A stretch of DNA of 64,000 nucleotides from Roseateles puraquae (GTDB lineage: Bacteria > Pseudomonadota > Gammaproteobacteria > Burkholderiales > Burkholderiaceae_C), in NCBI RefSeq assembly GCF_002205845.1, contig NZ_NISI01000018.1, positions 21,766 through 85,765 on the forward strand, given 5' to 3'. Under the pieces are notes generated by a model. It did not search any database. It was not told where the DNA came from and worked only from the letters and a program-made list of their open reading frames with translations. Numbering within the stretch: position 1 is the stretch's first letter; each line of letters starts with the position of its first letter. The position numbers and the translations under genes were made by a program. Positions 28,385 to 35,938 of this stretch are shown in pieces.

Positions 28385-29650
28385 TCAGGGGCTGACCCGG
28401 CGCTCAGCAGTGTGCTGCCGCGCCAGCGGTCCGATCAGCACGCACACCGCCAGCGTCGTGCCGATGAGCACATTGCCCACCCACGGGAAGTGCTCCAGCC
28501 GGCCATCGGCCGCGATCACCACGATGTGGCCCGAGATCAGCGCTGCCAGGCCGCCGGCCAGCTGCTGCAGCGCCGCGTTGATGGCCGTGAAGGCGCCGCG
28601 CTGCTCCGGCGCTGGGATGCCAGTCACCACCACCTGCCAGGGCACCATGCGCGAGAAGATGCCCGCAAACAGCACCACGTTGATGGCGACCAGCGCGATC
28701 AGCGGCGAAGGCCCGAGGCGGGTGTAGATGGCCACCATGGCGATCGTGAGGGCGCTGCCCGTGTAGAACACCGGCAGCGGCCCGAAGCGGTCGGCCAGGC
28801 GGCCCACCAGCGGGGCGACAAACATCGTGCTGATGCCGGTCACCAGGTAGACGATGGGCAGGTGGGCCAGGTCGATGCCGACGTTGTGCACCGAGAAGGC
28901 GCTGGCGAACGGCATGATCATGAAGCCGCCGGTGGTCAGCAGCGCGGTGATGAGGAAGGCGTGCAGATGTCGCCGCTGGGCCACCGTGTGCCACAGGTGG
29001 GCAAAGGCGCTGCGCTCCTGCTTGAGCTTCAAGTGGGCATCCACGGGTTTCATGCGCCAGGCGATCAGCAGGCCGCCTGCGGTGCCAAAGGCCACCAGCG
29101 CCAGGAAGGGCGTGTGCCAGTCGCCATGCGTGGCGAGATACAGGCCGAAGGGCAGGCCCAGCACCTGGCTGGCCGCAAAGCCGCCCTGAAGCAGGCCCAT
29201 CACGCGGCCCCGCAGTGCGGGCTCGAAGAGGTCGGCCGCAATCGCCATCACGATGGAGCCAATGACGCCGCCGAACAGGCCCGTCACGATGCGGGCCAGC
29301 AGCAGGGACTCGAAGCTGGTGGCCAGGCCGCACCACAGTGTGCCGAGCAGGAAGCCGCCGTAGAAGAACAGCAGCAGCCGCTTGCGGTCGAAGCGGTCGG
29401 CAAAGCCCGCGGTCAGCAGGCCTGACAGCCCCGCGCTGAAGGCATAGGCCGACACCACCATGCCGAACTGCTGGGCGGTCATGCCCATGGCCGGCATGAT
29501 CATGGCGCCCAGCGGCGACATGATCATGAAGTCCAGGATGACCGCGAACTGCAGCAGTGTCAGCAGGGCGGTCACGAAGCGCTGGTAGCGCGTGAGGGAG
29601 GGCGGGGCCCCGGCGGCGGTGGCGGCGGAGGCGGGTGCAGAGGTGGCCAT
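28385..29650 (-). CDS. MFS transporter, DHA1-type
   Basis: The 421-residue protein has twelve hydrophobic segments. It carries the MFS motif A between segments 2 and 3 (GFADRFDRKRLLL, about 83-95) and its repeat in the second half (GRLADRFGPLPVF). The FDFMIMSPLGAMIMP-like first segment and SAYAFSAGLSGLL place it among AraJ/YdhP-like sugar or drug efflux carriers. It converges on the lactonase gene with a 13-bp gap and is not in its operon. The substrate cannot be deduced. Confidence 0.88.
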   Translation of the reverse strand: MATSAPASAATAAGAPPSLTRYQRFVTALLTLLQFAVILDFMIMSPLGAMIMPAMGMTAQQFGMVVSAYAFSAGLSGLLTAGFADRFDRKRLLLFFYGGFLLGTLWCGLATSFESLLLARIVTGLFGGVIGSIVMAIAADLFEPALRGRVMGLLQGGFAASQVLGLPFGLYLATHGDWHTPFLALVAFGTAGGLLIAWRMKPVDAHLKLKQERSAFAHLWHTVAQRRHLHAFLITALLTTGGFMIMPFASAFSVHNVGIDLAHLPIVYLVTGISTMFVAPLVGRLADRFGPLPVFYTGSALTIAMVAIYTRLGPSPLIALVAINVVLFAGIFSRMVPWQVVVTGIPAPEQRGAFTAINAALQQLAGGLAALISGHIVVIAADGRLEHFPWVGNVLIGTTLAVCVLIGPLARQHTAERRVSP

Positions 29651-29787
29651 GGGTGCGGAGTGTGCGTCAGATGCCGCTTGAACGTGGCAGCAGGGATGTC
29701 GTCCTACGCGGGTTCGCGCCGGTATGCCCTGGCGCGCGCGGGCGGCGAGCGCCAGAGTTGCAGAACCCCCGATTGCGGAGCACCGCC

Positions 29788-30258
29788 ATGCCCACCACCG
29801 ATTGCCTGTCCGACCCCCGAGCCACCCCGACCGCCGAACAAGCCCAGCTGCTGATATGCGTGGTCGGCACCGCGGATGTGCTGCGCGCCCGGGCGCAGGA
29901 TCTCGCGCCTCTGGCAGCCGATGCCCGCGTGAAGCGCATCGACTGGCGGCTGGACGACGAATGGGGCCAACCTCCGGCCGAGGCCGACTGGGCAGACGGC
30001 GTCATCGTGCTGAACTCGGACGCCTGGGCGGCGCCGACCGGCTGCGCACGCTTGCAGGCGTTGCTGAAGATGGCCTGGCGCTGTGGTCGCACGGTGGCCC
30101 TGTGTGGCGATGCGATGAACTGCCTGCGGGTGCTGGGCTTCGCGGTGGATGTGCCGGCCGAGGCCGAGGGCCTGTTCCTGTGCCCGCAGGCGCCCTGCCA
30201 GGGCACGCTGCGGGAGTTTCTCGATGCTGTCCGGGAGCAGCCGCATCGCGGGCGTTGA
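29788..30258 (+). CDS. Hypothetical protein with weak DJ-1/PfpI resemblance
   Basis: The 156-residue soluble protein is not clearly recognised. The alternation LLICVVGTADVLRARAQDL, WADGVIVLNSDAW, GRTVALCGDAMNCLRVLGF and a GTLREFLDAV tail suggests a Rossmann-like fold such as a DJ-1/PfpI-type class I glutamine amidotransferase domain, with Cys in ALCGD at the nucleophile-elbow position. This is a fold-level guess only. The ATG at 29788 is the first good start; the open frame upstream is non-conserved. Divergent from the MFS gene across 137 bp with no obvious sites. Confidence 0.55.
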   Translation: MPTTDCLSDPRATPTAEQAQLLICVVGTADVLRARAQDLAPLAADARVKRIDWRLDDEWGQPPAEADWADGVIVLNSDAWAAPTGCARLQALLKMAWRCGRTVALCGDAMNCLRVLGFAVDVPAEAEGLFLCPQAPCQGTLREFLDAVREQPHRGR

Positions 30259-30275
30259 GCCGGTGGGGGCAGAAA

Positions 30276-30306
30276 CGAAGCGGCGGGCTCTGGGCCCGCC
30301 GTTTCG
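30276..30306. terminator. Convergent hairpin, candidate bidirectional terminator
   Basis: A 13-bp stem (30276-30288 with 30294-30306, one G-U wobble) closes a five-base loop between the ends of two converging genes. Three T residues within the stem and no longer T-tract follow, so strength is uncertain. Confidence 0.55.
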
Positions 30307-30322
30307 CTTGTCATCGGCGTGA

Positions 30323-30484
30323 CTATCGGCGGATCAGGCCCACCACCAGGCTCACGATGGCCAGGATGACGAAGCCATAGAACAGCAGCTGGGCGATGCC
30401 TGCCGCGCTGGCGGCAATGCCACCAAAGCCGAACAGGGCCGCCACGAGGGCGATGACGAAGAAGATGATGGCGTAACGCAGCAT
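30323..30484 (-). CDS. DUF1328 small membrane protein
   Basis: The 53-residue ORF starts [20 protein letters not shown], continues with a [13 protein letters not shown] block and ends LVVGLIRR. This is the full-length pattern of the DUF1328 family: two hydrophobic helices joined by a small-residue turn. Such tiny inner-membrane proteins are widespread in Proteobacteria and are often stress-induced; their function is unknown. AGGAG lies 7 bases upstream of the ATG. It is followed upstream by the AsmA-like gene on the same strand with a 42-bp gap. Confidence 0.88.
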   Translation of the reverse strand: MLRYAIIFFVIALVAALFGFGGIAASAAGIAQLLFYGFVILAIVSLVVGLIRR

Positions 30485-30526
30485 GAGGATCTCCTGTAAG
30501 GGAAGGAAAGTGTTGGCAACGTCAAT

Positions 30527-32470
30527 CTAGGGCGCGGCCTTGCCGCGAGATGCCGGCTGCTGCCGCGCGGCGGGGTAGGAGGCCGCCGACGCTGCAGCGG
30601 CAGGCGGCGCCGCGGTGTCGCAGCGCACCGGCGGCACGTCCTCGCCGGGGTCCACGAAGGCCAGCAGGGCTGCCGGCGGCGCCAGCGCCCCCAGCGCGAT
30701 CGCCGCGATCGCCTTGCCGCCCAGGGCCTTGCCTTCCAGCGCCACGCGTGGGTCGGCGAGCGTGCCTTGCACACGCAGCGGGGTGCGCAGCGTGAGCAGC
30801 GAAAAGTCCTTGGGCTGGGCCTTCAGCCGCAGGTCGAGCGATTCATCGGCGAAGTTGATCCGGCCATCGATGTCGATGCGGCTGTCCCGGTTGTCGACCA
30901 CCGCGGTGCGTGGCCGCAGCGCCCCGGCCTTGAAGCGGCCCGCGAGCTCGGCGCAGTTCAGCATCAGCTTGCGGTCGCCCCGCAGCCACACGGCCAGGCC
31001 CTGGGCCAGGTCCAGCCCCACGGCCTCGGTCAGCAGGTGGGAGATCTGGCCCTTGTCGAGTTGTAGCCGCACGGGCCCGTCCAGGCTGCCCAGCAGCTCG
31101 GCGGGACTGCGGCCGCGGCCGGAGAGGTCGAGGTCGGCCCGCAGCCGGCCGGTGACCGGGTCGTCCGCCAAGGCGCGGGTCGGCAGGCGCAGCCATTGCT
31201 CGATGGCCATGCCGCGCACGCCCAGGCCCAGCGTCCATTGCGGCGGGGCGACCCGGGTGTCCAGCCGCACGGCGCCGGTGGCCTCGCCGCCAGCAATGCC
31301 GGCATGCAGGTGTTGCAGGTCGAGCACGCCGTCTTCCAGAACCAGGCTCACGTTCACCGGCGAGAGCGGCGCGAGCTTGGGTGTTCCCAGGTCCAGCTGG
31401 TTCAGGGCCGCGGCCACGCGGGCGTCCATGGTGCGCAGCGAGGGCAGGTCCCAAGGGCGGTCGGGCAACACGCGACCGGGGCGGCTCGGGCGGGTGTCGG
31501 CGCCCACGGCCGGACCAAGGTCGGCCAGGCGCAGCCCGCCGCGCAACAGCCCGCTCAGTTGCGGCCGCGCGGGCCGGGTGTCGAAGTAGAAGTCACCTGC
31601 GAGCTGGCTCTGGCCGACGCGCGCCTGGGCGCCGCCCAGCTGCCAGACGCCCGCCGCATGTTGCAGTCGCCCGCTCAGCGTCACGGGTGGTGTGCGTGGC
31701 AGCGTGATGTTGAAGGGCCGGCCGATGTCGGCGAGCGACCGGCCGCGCACCTCCAGCCGGCCGTCCAGCGCGCGGGCATCCAGCAGCGACGAGGCCGTGC
31801 CTTCAAAGCTCAGCCGGCCCTCGCGCTGGGTCAGTTCGGCCCGCAACTGCACCGGCGGCAGCCCCGCGTCGGCGGGCGCCAGCAGGGCCAGACCAGCCCC
31901 GGCTTCGGCCTTGAGCGCGAGTTGCTGGCCTCGCAGCTGGCCTTGCAGGTCGGCCTGCCAATGGCCATTGGCGGCGGTGGAGAAGCGAGCGTCGCCGCGC
32001 AGGCGCAGTGGCTGGTCGTCGAGGCTGGCCTGGCCGTCACGAATGATCAGGTGATCGATCTGCGGCAGCTCGGCGCGCTCCTGGCGTTGCCCACTCGGCT
32101 GCACGGGCCAGGCCGTTCGCCCGTCGGCATCGCGCTGCCAGGAAAGTTTCAGGCGGTCGGCCTGCACCAGGCGCAGCCGCAGCGGTGCGCCGTGGCGCCA
32201 GGCCCACAGGTCAGCCCAGCGCCACTTCAGCAGCACCGCACCGGCTTCGGCCAGCGCCTCGCCGGCCGGCCCGGTCACGGCCAGGCGAGACGCCTGCAGG
32301 CGTGGGTCCAGCAGCAGATGCAGCCGGGCGTCACCGTCGAGCTGCAGCCCCCGGTCGGCGCGCGTGGCCAGCCAGGGCGCCACACCGGGCCAGCCCGCCC
32401 ATTCCATGCCGGCGACCCCGGCCACCAGGGCCAGTGCGGCCGCGCCGACGGCTTTGATGGCAAATCTCAT
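30527..32470 (-). CDS. AsmA family protein
   Basis: The 647-residue protein has an N-terminal membrane anchor (about 7-25, AVGAAALALVAGVAGMEWAG) and a long periplasmic beta-rich body. Its AsmA-type C-terminal region contains ADLDLSGRGRSPAELLGSLDG, LAVWLRGDRKLMLNCAELAGRFK and ADPRVALEGKALGGKAIAAIALGALAPPAALLAFVDPG. AsmA/TamB-like proteins form hydrophobic grooves that help move phospholipids to the outer membrane. The ATG at 32470 starts the membrane anchor; further upstream frame is GC-rich filler. The tail after the domain is Ala/Pro-rich. Confidence 0.88.
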   Translation of the reverse strand: MRFAIKAVGAAALALVAGVAGMEWAGWPGVAPWLATRADRGLQLDGDARLHLLLDPRLQASRLAVTGPAGEALAEAGAVLLKWRWADLWAWRHGAPLRLRLVQADRLKLSWQRDADGRTAWPVQPSGQRQERAELPQIDHLIIRDGQASLDDQPLRLRGDARFSTAANGHWQADLQGQLRGQQLALKAEAGAGLALLAPADAGLPPVQLRAELTQREGRLSFEGTASSLLDARALDGRLEVRGRSLADIGRPFNITLPRTPPVTLSGRLQHAAGVWQLGGAQARVGQSQLAGDFYFDTRPARPQLSGLLRGGLRLADLGPAVGADTRPSRPGRVLPDRPWDLPSLRTMDARVAAALNQLDLGTPKLAPLSPVNVSLVLEDGVLDLQHLHAGIAGGEATGAVRLDTRVAPPQWTLGLGVRGMAIEQWLRLPTRALADDPVTGRLRADLDLSGRGRSPAELLGSLDGPVRLQLDKGQISHLLTEAVGLDLAQGLAVWLRGDRKLMLNCAELAGRFKAGALRPRTAVVDNRDSRIDIDGRINFADESLDLRLKAQPKDFSLLTLRTPLRVQGTLADPRVALEGKALGGKAIAAIALGALAPPAALLAFVDPGEDVPPVRCDTAAPPAAAASAASYPAARQQPASRGKAAP

Positions 32471-32632
32471 GAGCCGATGCTCGTGGGCACGCTCCCGCGC
32501 GAGCGTGGGACGCGCACGATGCGGCCTGTAGGACACGGCGACGGCGGGGCCCGGCGCTGCGTCGGCCTGCCGTCCGACAGCCAGCCCGCGGGCCGGCGAC
32601 TAGCCTTGCCGCATCACTGACAACGGCTGGCC

Positions 32633-34324
32633 ATGGCTGAGAACGCTTCCGCGCTGCAACGATTTCTGACCGTGGCCCGGCCCTATTGGGTGGGTGACCG
32701 GCGGGCCTGGGCCTGGGGCTTTCTCGCCGGCATCATCGTCCTGATGCTGGCCGATACCCAGCTGGCCGTCATGCTCAACGACCAGACCGGCGAGATCACG
32801 TCGGCGCTGGCAGCGCGCGACGCCGACAGGTTCTGGGCCGCCGTGCGCCAGATGCTGTGGGTGCTGGCCTTCGCGGTGCCGGTGTTTGCCACCTACTACT
32901 ACGCCCGTGATGCGTATGCCAATGACTGGCGCCGGTGGCTGACGCAGCGCTTCCTGGAGGGTTATCTGCGCGAACGGCGCTACTTCCATCTGGCAGGCGA
33001 AGACATCGACAACCCGGACCAGCGCATGGCCGACGACGTGAACACCTTCACCGGCCGCTCGCTGCATTTCCTGCTCATCCTGCTGGGGTCGCTGATGCAA
33101 CTGGTGGCCTTCAGTGCGGTGTTGTGGCGGCTGTCGCACACGCTCGTCGGCTTCCTGGTGGCGTATGCGTTGGCCGGCACGGTGCTCTCGCTCGGGCTGT
33201 TCGGGCGGCCGCTGATCAAGCTCAACCACTGGCAGCTCAAGCGCGAGGCGGACTTCCGCTTCCGCCTGATGCGGGTGCGCGAGAACGCTGAATCCATCGC
33301 CTTCTATGGCGGCGAAGACCAGGAGCGCCACCAGCTGCAGCAGCGCCTGCGTGCCACCTTGCTGAACACCCGCCGGCTGATCCGTGCGCAGTTCGGCCTG
33401 AACCTGTTCCAGCGCGGCTTCAGCCAGCTCAGCCTCCTGGTGCCCAGCGTGGTGCTGGCACCCGAGGTGCTGTCGGGGCGGTTGGAAGTGGGCCAGGCCG
33501 TGCAGGCGGCGGGCGCCTTTGCGGCGGTGCTGGGCGCGGTGTCGCTGATCATCGACAACTTCGAAAGCCTGTCGCGCTTCGTCGCCGGCATCGACCGGCT
33601 GCACGTGATGGCGCGGGTGCTGGAATCGCCACCGCCCGAGGCGGGCATCGCACGCCAGGAAGGGCAGGAGCTGCATCTGCAGGGCCTGACCGTGCAGGCG
33701 CCGGGCAGCGACCGTGTGCTTGTGGAGAACCTGTCCTTGCGCGTTCCCGAAGGCGGCTCGCTGCTGATCACGGGCGCGAGCGGCTGTGGCAAGAGCTCCT
33801 TGCTGCGCGCCATCGCGGGGCTGTGGACCCAGGGCAGCGGGCAGGTCTCGCACCCGCCGCGGGAGGACGTGTTCTTTCTGCCGCAGAGGCCCTATCTGCA
33901 GACCGGCACGCTGCGCAGCCAACTGATCTACCCCAGCTCGCAATCGACGCTGGACGATGCCGCGCTGCTCAAGATCCTCGACGAGGTGCAGTTGCGCCAC
34001 CTGGCCGAAGACGAGGGCGGACTGGACCGGGTGCGCGACTGGGAAAAGGTGCTCAGCGGCGGCGAGCAGCAGCGCCTGGCCTTCGCGCGGCTGCTCGTGC
34101 ATGAGCCGCGCCTGGCCATCCTGGACGAGGCGACGAGCGCGCTCGACGACGCGAACCAGAAGCGCCTGTACGAGCGGCTGCGCGAACGCGGCACGACGCT
34201 GGTCAGCATCGCCCACCGGGCGGCCGTGGCGGGCTTTCATCGCCATGTGCTCAAGCTGACCGACGGCGGTCGCTGGACCCTGGCGCGCACCGGCAGCGAA
34301 GCGGCGAAGAAGTCAAGCGACTGA
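32633..34324 (+). CDS. ABC transporter, fused permease and ATPase, SbmA/YddA-like
   Basis: The 563-residue half-transporter has an SbmA/BacA-like membrane domain (about 15-330, with FATYYYARDAYANDWRRWLTQRFLEGYL, then DNPDQRMADDVNTF and RENAESIAFYGGE). It is fused to an ATPase with Walker A GASGCGKSSLLRAIAGLW (about 381), signature LSGGEQQRLAFARLL (about 474) and Walker B LAILDEATSALDD (about 493). The family includes E. coli YddA and human ABCD proteins and may move peptides, fatty acyl compounds or vitamins. It is a single-gene unit; substrate unknown. Confidence 0.92.
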   Translation: MAENASALQRFLTVARPYWVGDRRAWAWGFLAGIIVLMLADTQLAVMLNDQTGEITSALAARDADRFWAAVRQMLWVLAFAVPVFATYYYARDAYANDWRRWLTQRFLEGYLRERRYFHLAGEDIDNPDQRMADDVNTFTGRSLHFLLILLGSLMQLVAFSAVLWRLSHTLVGFLVAYALAGTVLSLGLFGRPLIKLNHWQLKREADFRFRLMRVRENAESIAFYGGEDQERHQLQQRLRATLLNTRRLIRAQFGLNLFQRGFSQLSLLVPSVVLAPEVLSGRLEVGQAVQAAGAFAAVLGAVSLIIDNFESLSRFVAGIDRLHVMARVLESPPPEAGIARQEGQELHLQGLTVQAPGSDRVLVENLSLRVPEGGSLLITGASGCGKSSLLRAIAGLWTQGSGQVSHPPREDVFFLPQRPYLQTGTLRSQLIYPSSQSTLDDAALLKILDEVQLRHLAEDEGGLDRVRDWEKVLSGGEQQRLAFARLLVHEPRLAILDEATSALDDANQKRLYERLRERGTTLVSIAHRAAVAGFHRHVLKLTDGGRWTLARTGSEAAKKSSD

Positions 34325-34337
34325 GCGAGCCACCGGT

Positions 34338-34360
34338 GCCTGCCTGGCCCGGCGGCAGGC
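34338..34360 (+). terminator. Hairpin after the YddA-like gene
   Basis: GCCTGCC (34338-34344) pairs with GGCAGGC (34354-34360) around a nine-base loop, 14 bp beyond the stop codon. There is no T-tract, so intrinsic termination is uncertain. Confidence 0.4.
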
Positions 34361-34377
34361 GGGCCTGGGTGAATTCC

Positions 34378-34391
34378 CGACCGTTCGGTCG
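34378..34391. promoter_or_regulatory. CGACCG-TT-CGGTCG dyad upstream of the liv operon
   Basis: Two perfect 6-bp half sites (34378-34383 and 34386-34391) with a 2-bp centre lie 44 bp upstream of livH. Dyads of the form GACCGNNCGGTC are common operators of TetR-family repressors that govern fatty acid or amino acid catabolism. No TetR gene is in the window, so the regulator would be encoded elsewhere. Confidence 0.5.
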
Positions 34392-34435
34392 ATCAATCGC
34401 GCATAGGATCGGCCACGCCTTCTTTCCGCGTTGCC

Positions 34436-35473
34436 ATGGACCTCACGATTGCCGCCATCCTCGGGCTCGACGGCCTCACCAACGGGGCCATCTATGCCTT
34501 GGTCGCCCTGGCCCTGGTGCTGGTGTTCTCCGTCACCCGCATCATCTTCATTCCGCAGGGCGAGTTCGTCGCCTTCGGCGCGCTCACGCTGGCGTCGCTG
34601 CAACTCGGCAAGGTGCCGGGCACGGTGTGGCTGCTGTTGATGATGGCCGTGGCCGCGGCGGTGCTGGACGTCACGCAGGGACTGCGCGAGCGCTGGCCCG
34701 CCGGGCGATTCAAGTCCGTGCTGCTGAAGACGCTGGCGCTGCCCGTGGCCTTGTCGCTCGCCACCCCGTGGCTGCTGCAGCAACAGCCGCCCCTGTGGCT
34801 CCAGGTGCTGCTGACCCTGGCCATCGTCACCGCCATGGGCCCGCTGCTGTACCGCCTGGCCTACCGCGCGCTGTCGGGCGCGAGCGTGCTGACGCTGCTC
34901 ATCGTGTCGGTCGGCGTGCACTTCGCGCTGACCGGGCTGGGGCTCGTGTTCTTCGGGGCCGAGGGCTACCGAACACCGGCGTTCTGGGAGGCGCGCTTCG
35001 ATGTCGGGCCGCTGAGCTTTACGGGCCAGACGCTGATCATCTTCGGCGCCTCGGTGGCCTTGCTCGTGGCCATGTATCTGTTCTTCGAGCGCACCCTCAC
35101 CGGCAAGGCGCTGCGGGCCACGTCGGTCAACCGCACCGGCGCCCGGTTGATGGGCATCTCGGGGGATGCCGCCGGCAGCCAGACGTTCACCATGGCCGCC
35201 TTCATCGGCGCCCTGTCGGGCCTGCTGATCGCGCCGTCCACCACCATCTATTACGACACCGGTTTCCTGATCGGTCTCAAAGGCTTCGTCGCCGCGGTGT
35301 TCGGTGGCCTGGGCAGCTTCCCGATGGCGCTGTCGGGTGCCATCGGCGTGGGCCTGATCGAGAGCTTCGGCTCCTTCTGGGCCAGTGCCTTCAAGGAGGT
35401 CATCGTGTTCACGGTGATCCTGCCGGTGCTGCTGTGGCGGTCCTTCGTGGACCCGCACCACGAGGAGCATTGA
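34436..35473 (+). CDS. livH: Branched-chain amino acid-type ABC transporter permease
   Basis: The 345-residue inner-membrane permease shows the LivH pattern: [31 protein letters not shown] (about 14-44), [26 protein letters not shown] (the cytoplasmic EAA-like loop, about 217-242) and [29 protein letters not shown]. It carries an extra poorly conserved insert of about 50 residues near 75-125 compared with E. coli LivH. It is the first gene of a liv-type operon; its stop codon overlaps the start of the GxxExxY ORF as TGATG. Confidence 0.92.
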   Translation: MDLTIAAILGLDGLTNGAIYALVALALVLVFSVTRIIFIPQGEFVAFGALTLASLQLGKVPGTVWLLLMMAVAAAVLDVTQGLRERWPAGRFKSVLLKTLALPVALSLATPWLLQQQPPLWLQVLLTLAIVTAMGPLLYRLAYRALSGASVLTLLIVSVGVHFALTGLGLVFFGAEGYRTPAFWEARFDVGPLSFTGQTLIIFGASVALLVAMYLFFERTLTGKALRATSVNRTGARLMGISGDAAGSQTFTMAAFIGALSGLLIAPSTTIYYDTGFLIGLKGFVAAVFGGLGSFPMALSGAIGVGLIESFGSFWASAFKEVIVFTVILPVLLWRSFVDPHHEEH

Positions 35474-35880
35474 TGGGCGACGCCGAACACAGCCACAGAG
35501 GCACAGAGGCACAGAGATACCGGGTCAGTGACACGGTCATCGCTGCTGCCATCGAAGTCCACAAGGAACTGGGTCCTGGCTTGTTCGAAAGCGCCTATGA
35601 GGCCGCCATGGATATCGAACTGAAGGCGCGCGGCGTGGAAGTGCAGCGCCAGTTGGAGGTGCCCATGACGTACAAGGGGCAGCCGCTGGGCTCCAGTTAC
35701 CGCGTCGATCTGGTGGTGGAGCGCGAGCTGGTGGTGGAGCTCAAGGCCGTCGAGCGCCTTGCCCCTGTTCACACCGCCCAGGTGCTGACCTATCTGCGGC
35801 TGCTGAAACTGCGCGCCGGCTTGCTGATCAACTTCAATCACGCCCAGCTTCGACAAGGTGTGAAGAGGATTTCGCTGTGA
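35473..35880 (+). CDS. GxxExxY protein, PD-(D/E)XK-like fold
   Basis: The 135-residue protein belongs to the GxxExxY family of unknown function. The name-giving motif is G36-LF-E39-SA-Y42, preceded by AAAIEVHKELGPG. A PD-(D/E)XK nuclease-like core follows: Asp79 in YRVDLVV, then Glu89-Leu-Lys91 in VVELKAVE, and the usual QVLTYLRLLKLRAGLLINFN. The start ATG overlaps the livH stop. Codons 5-15 (EHSHRGTEAQR) are encoded exactly by the 33-bp left inverted repeat, and no ATG, GTG or TTG lies in frame inside the repeat or shortly after it. Thus the gene uses a start codon outside the element. It has no link to amino acid transport and is an insertion in the operon. Confidence 0.9.
   Translation: MGDAEHSHRGTEAQRYRVSDTVIAAAIEVHKELGPGLFESAYEAAMDIELKARGVEVQRQLEVPMTYKGQPLGSSYRVDLVVERELVVELKAVERLAPVHTAQVLTYLRLLKLRAGLLINFNHAQLRQGVKRISL
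35485..35517 (+). repeat. Left 33-bp inverted repeat of the GxxExxY cassette
   Basis: Exact reverse complement of 35889-35921. From 35494 it is three tandem copies of an 8-bp unit (CACAGAGG, CACAGAGG, CACAGAGA). It is translated in frame as residues 5-15 of the GxxExxY protein. Confidence 0.95.
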
Positions 35881-35888
35881 ACCCGCTC

Positions 35889-35921
35889 TCTCTGTGCCTC
35901 TGTGCCTCTGTGGCTGTGTTC
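35889..35921 (-). repeat. Right 33-bp inverted repeat of the GxxExxY cassette
   Basis: Exact reverse complement of 35485-35517. It lies 8 bp after the GxxExxY stop codon and 17 bp before the livM start. The transcript could fold the two arms together around the whole gene. Confidence 0.95.
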
Positions 35922-35938
35922 TGGGGCCTGTGCCGATC

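Larger units (their letters stand above)
35485..35921 (+). mobile_element. GxxExxY cassette bounded by perfect 33-bp inverted repeats
   Basis: A 437-bp unit lies between livH and livM. Its arms (35485-35517 and 35889-35921) are perfect inverted repeats of 33 bp, starting GAACACAGCCACAGAG and containing the 8-bp unit CACAGAGG/A three times in tandem. The core holds nearly all of the GxxExxY gene, whose stop is 8 bp before the right arm. No transposase is present and no clear target duplication is visible. A gene-less relative sits between xylA and xylB at 16992-17079. I infer a small mobile or mobilisable cassette; mobilisation in trans is a guess. Confidence 0.75.
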
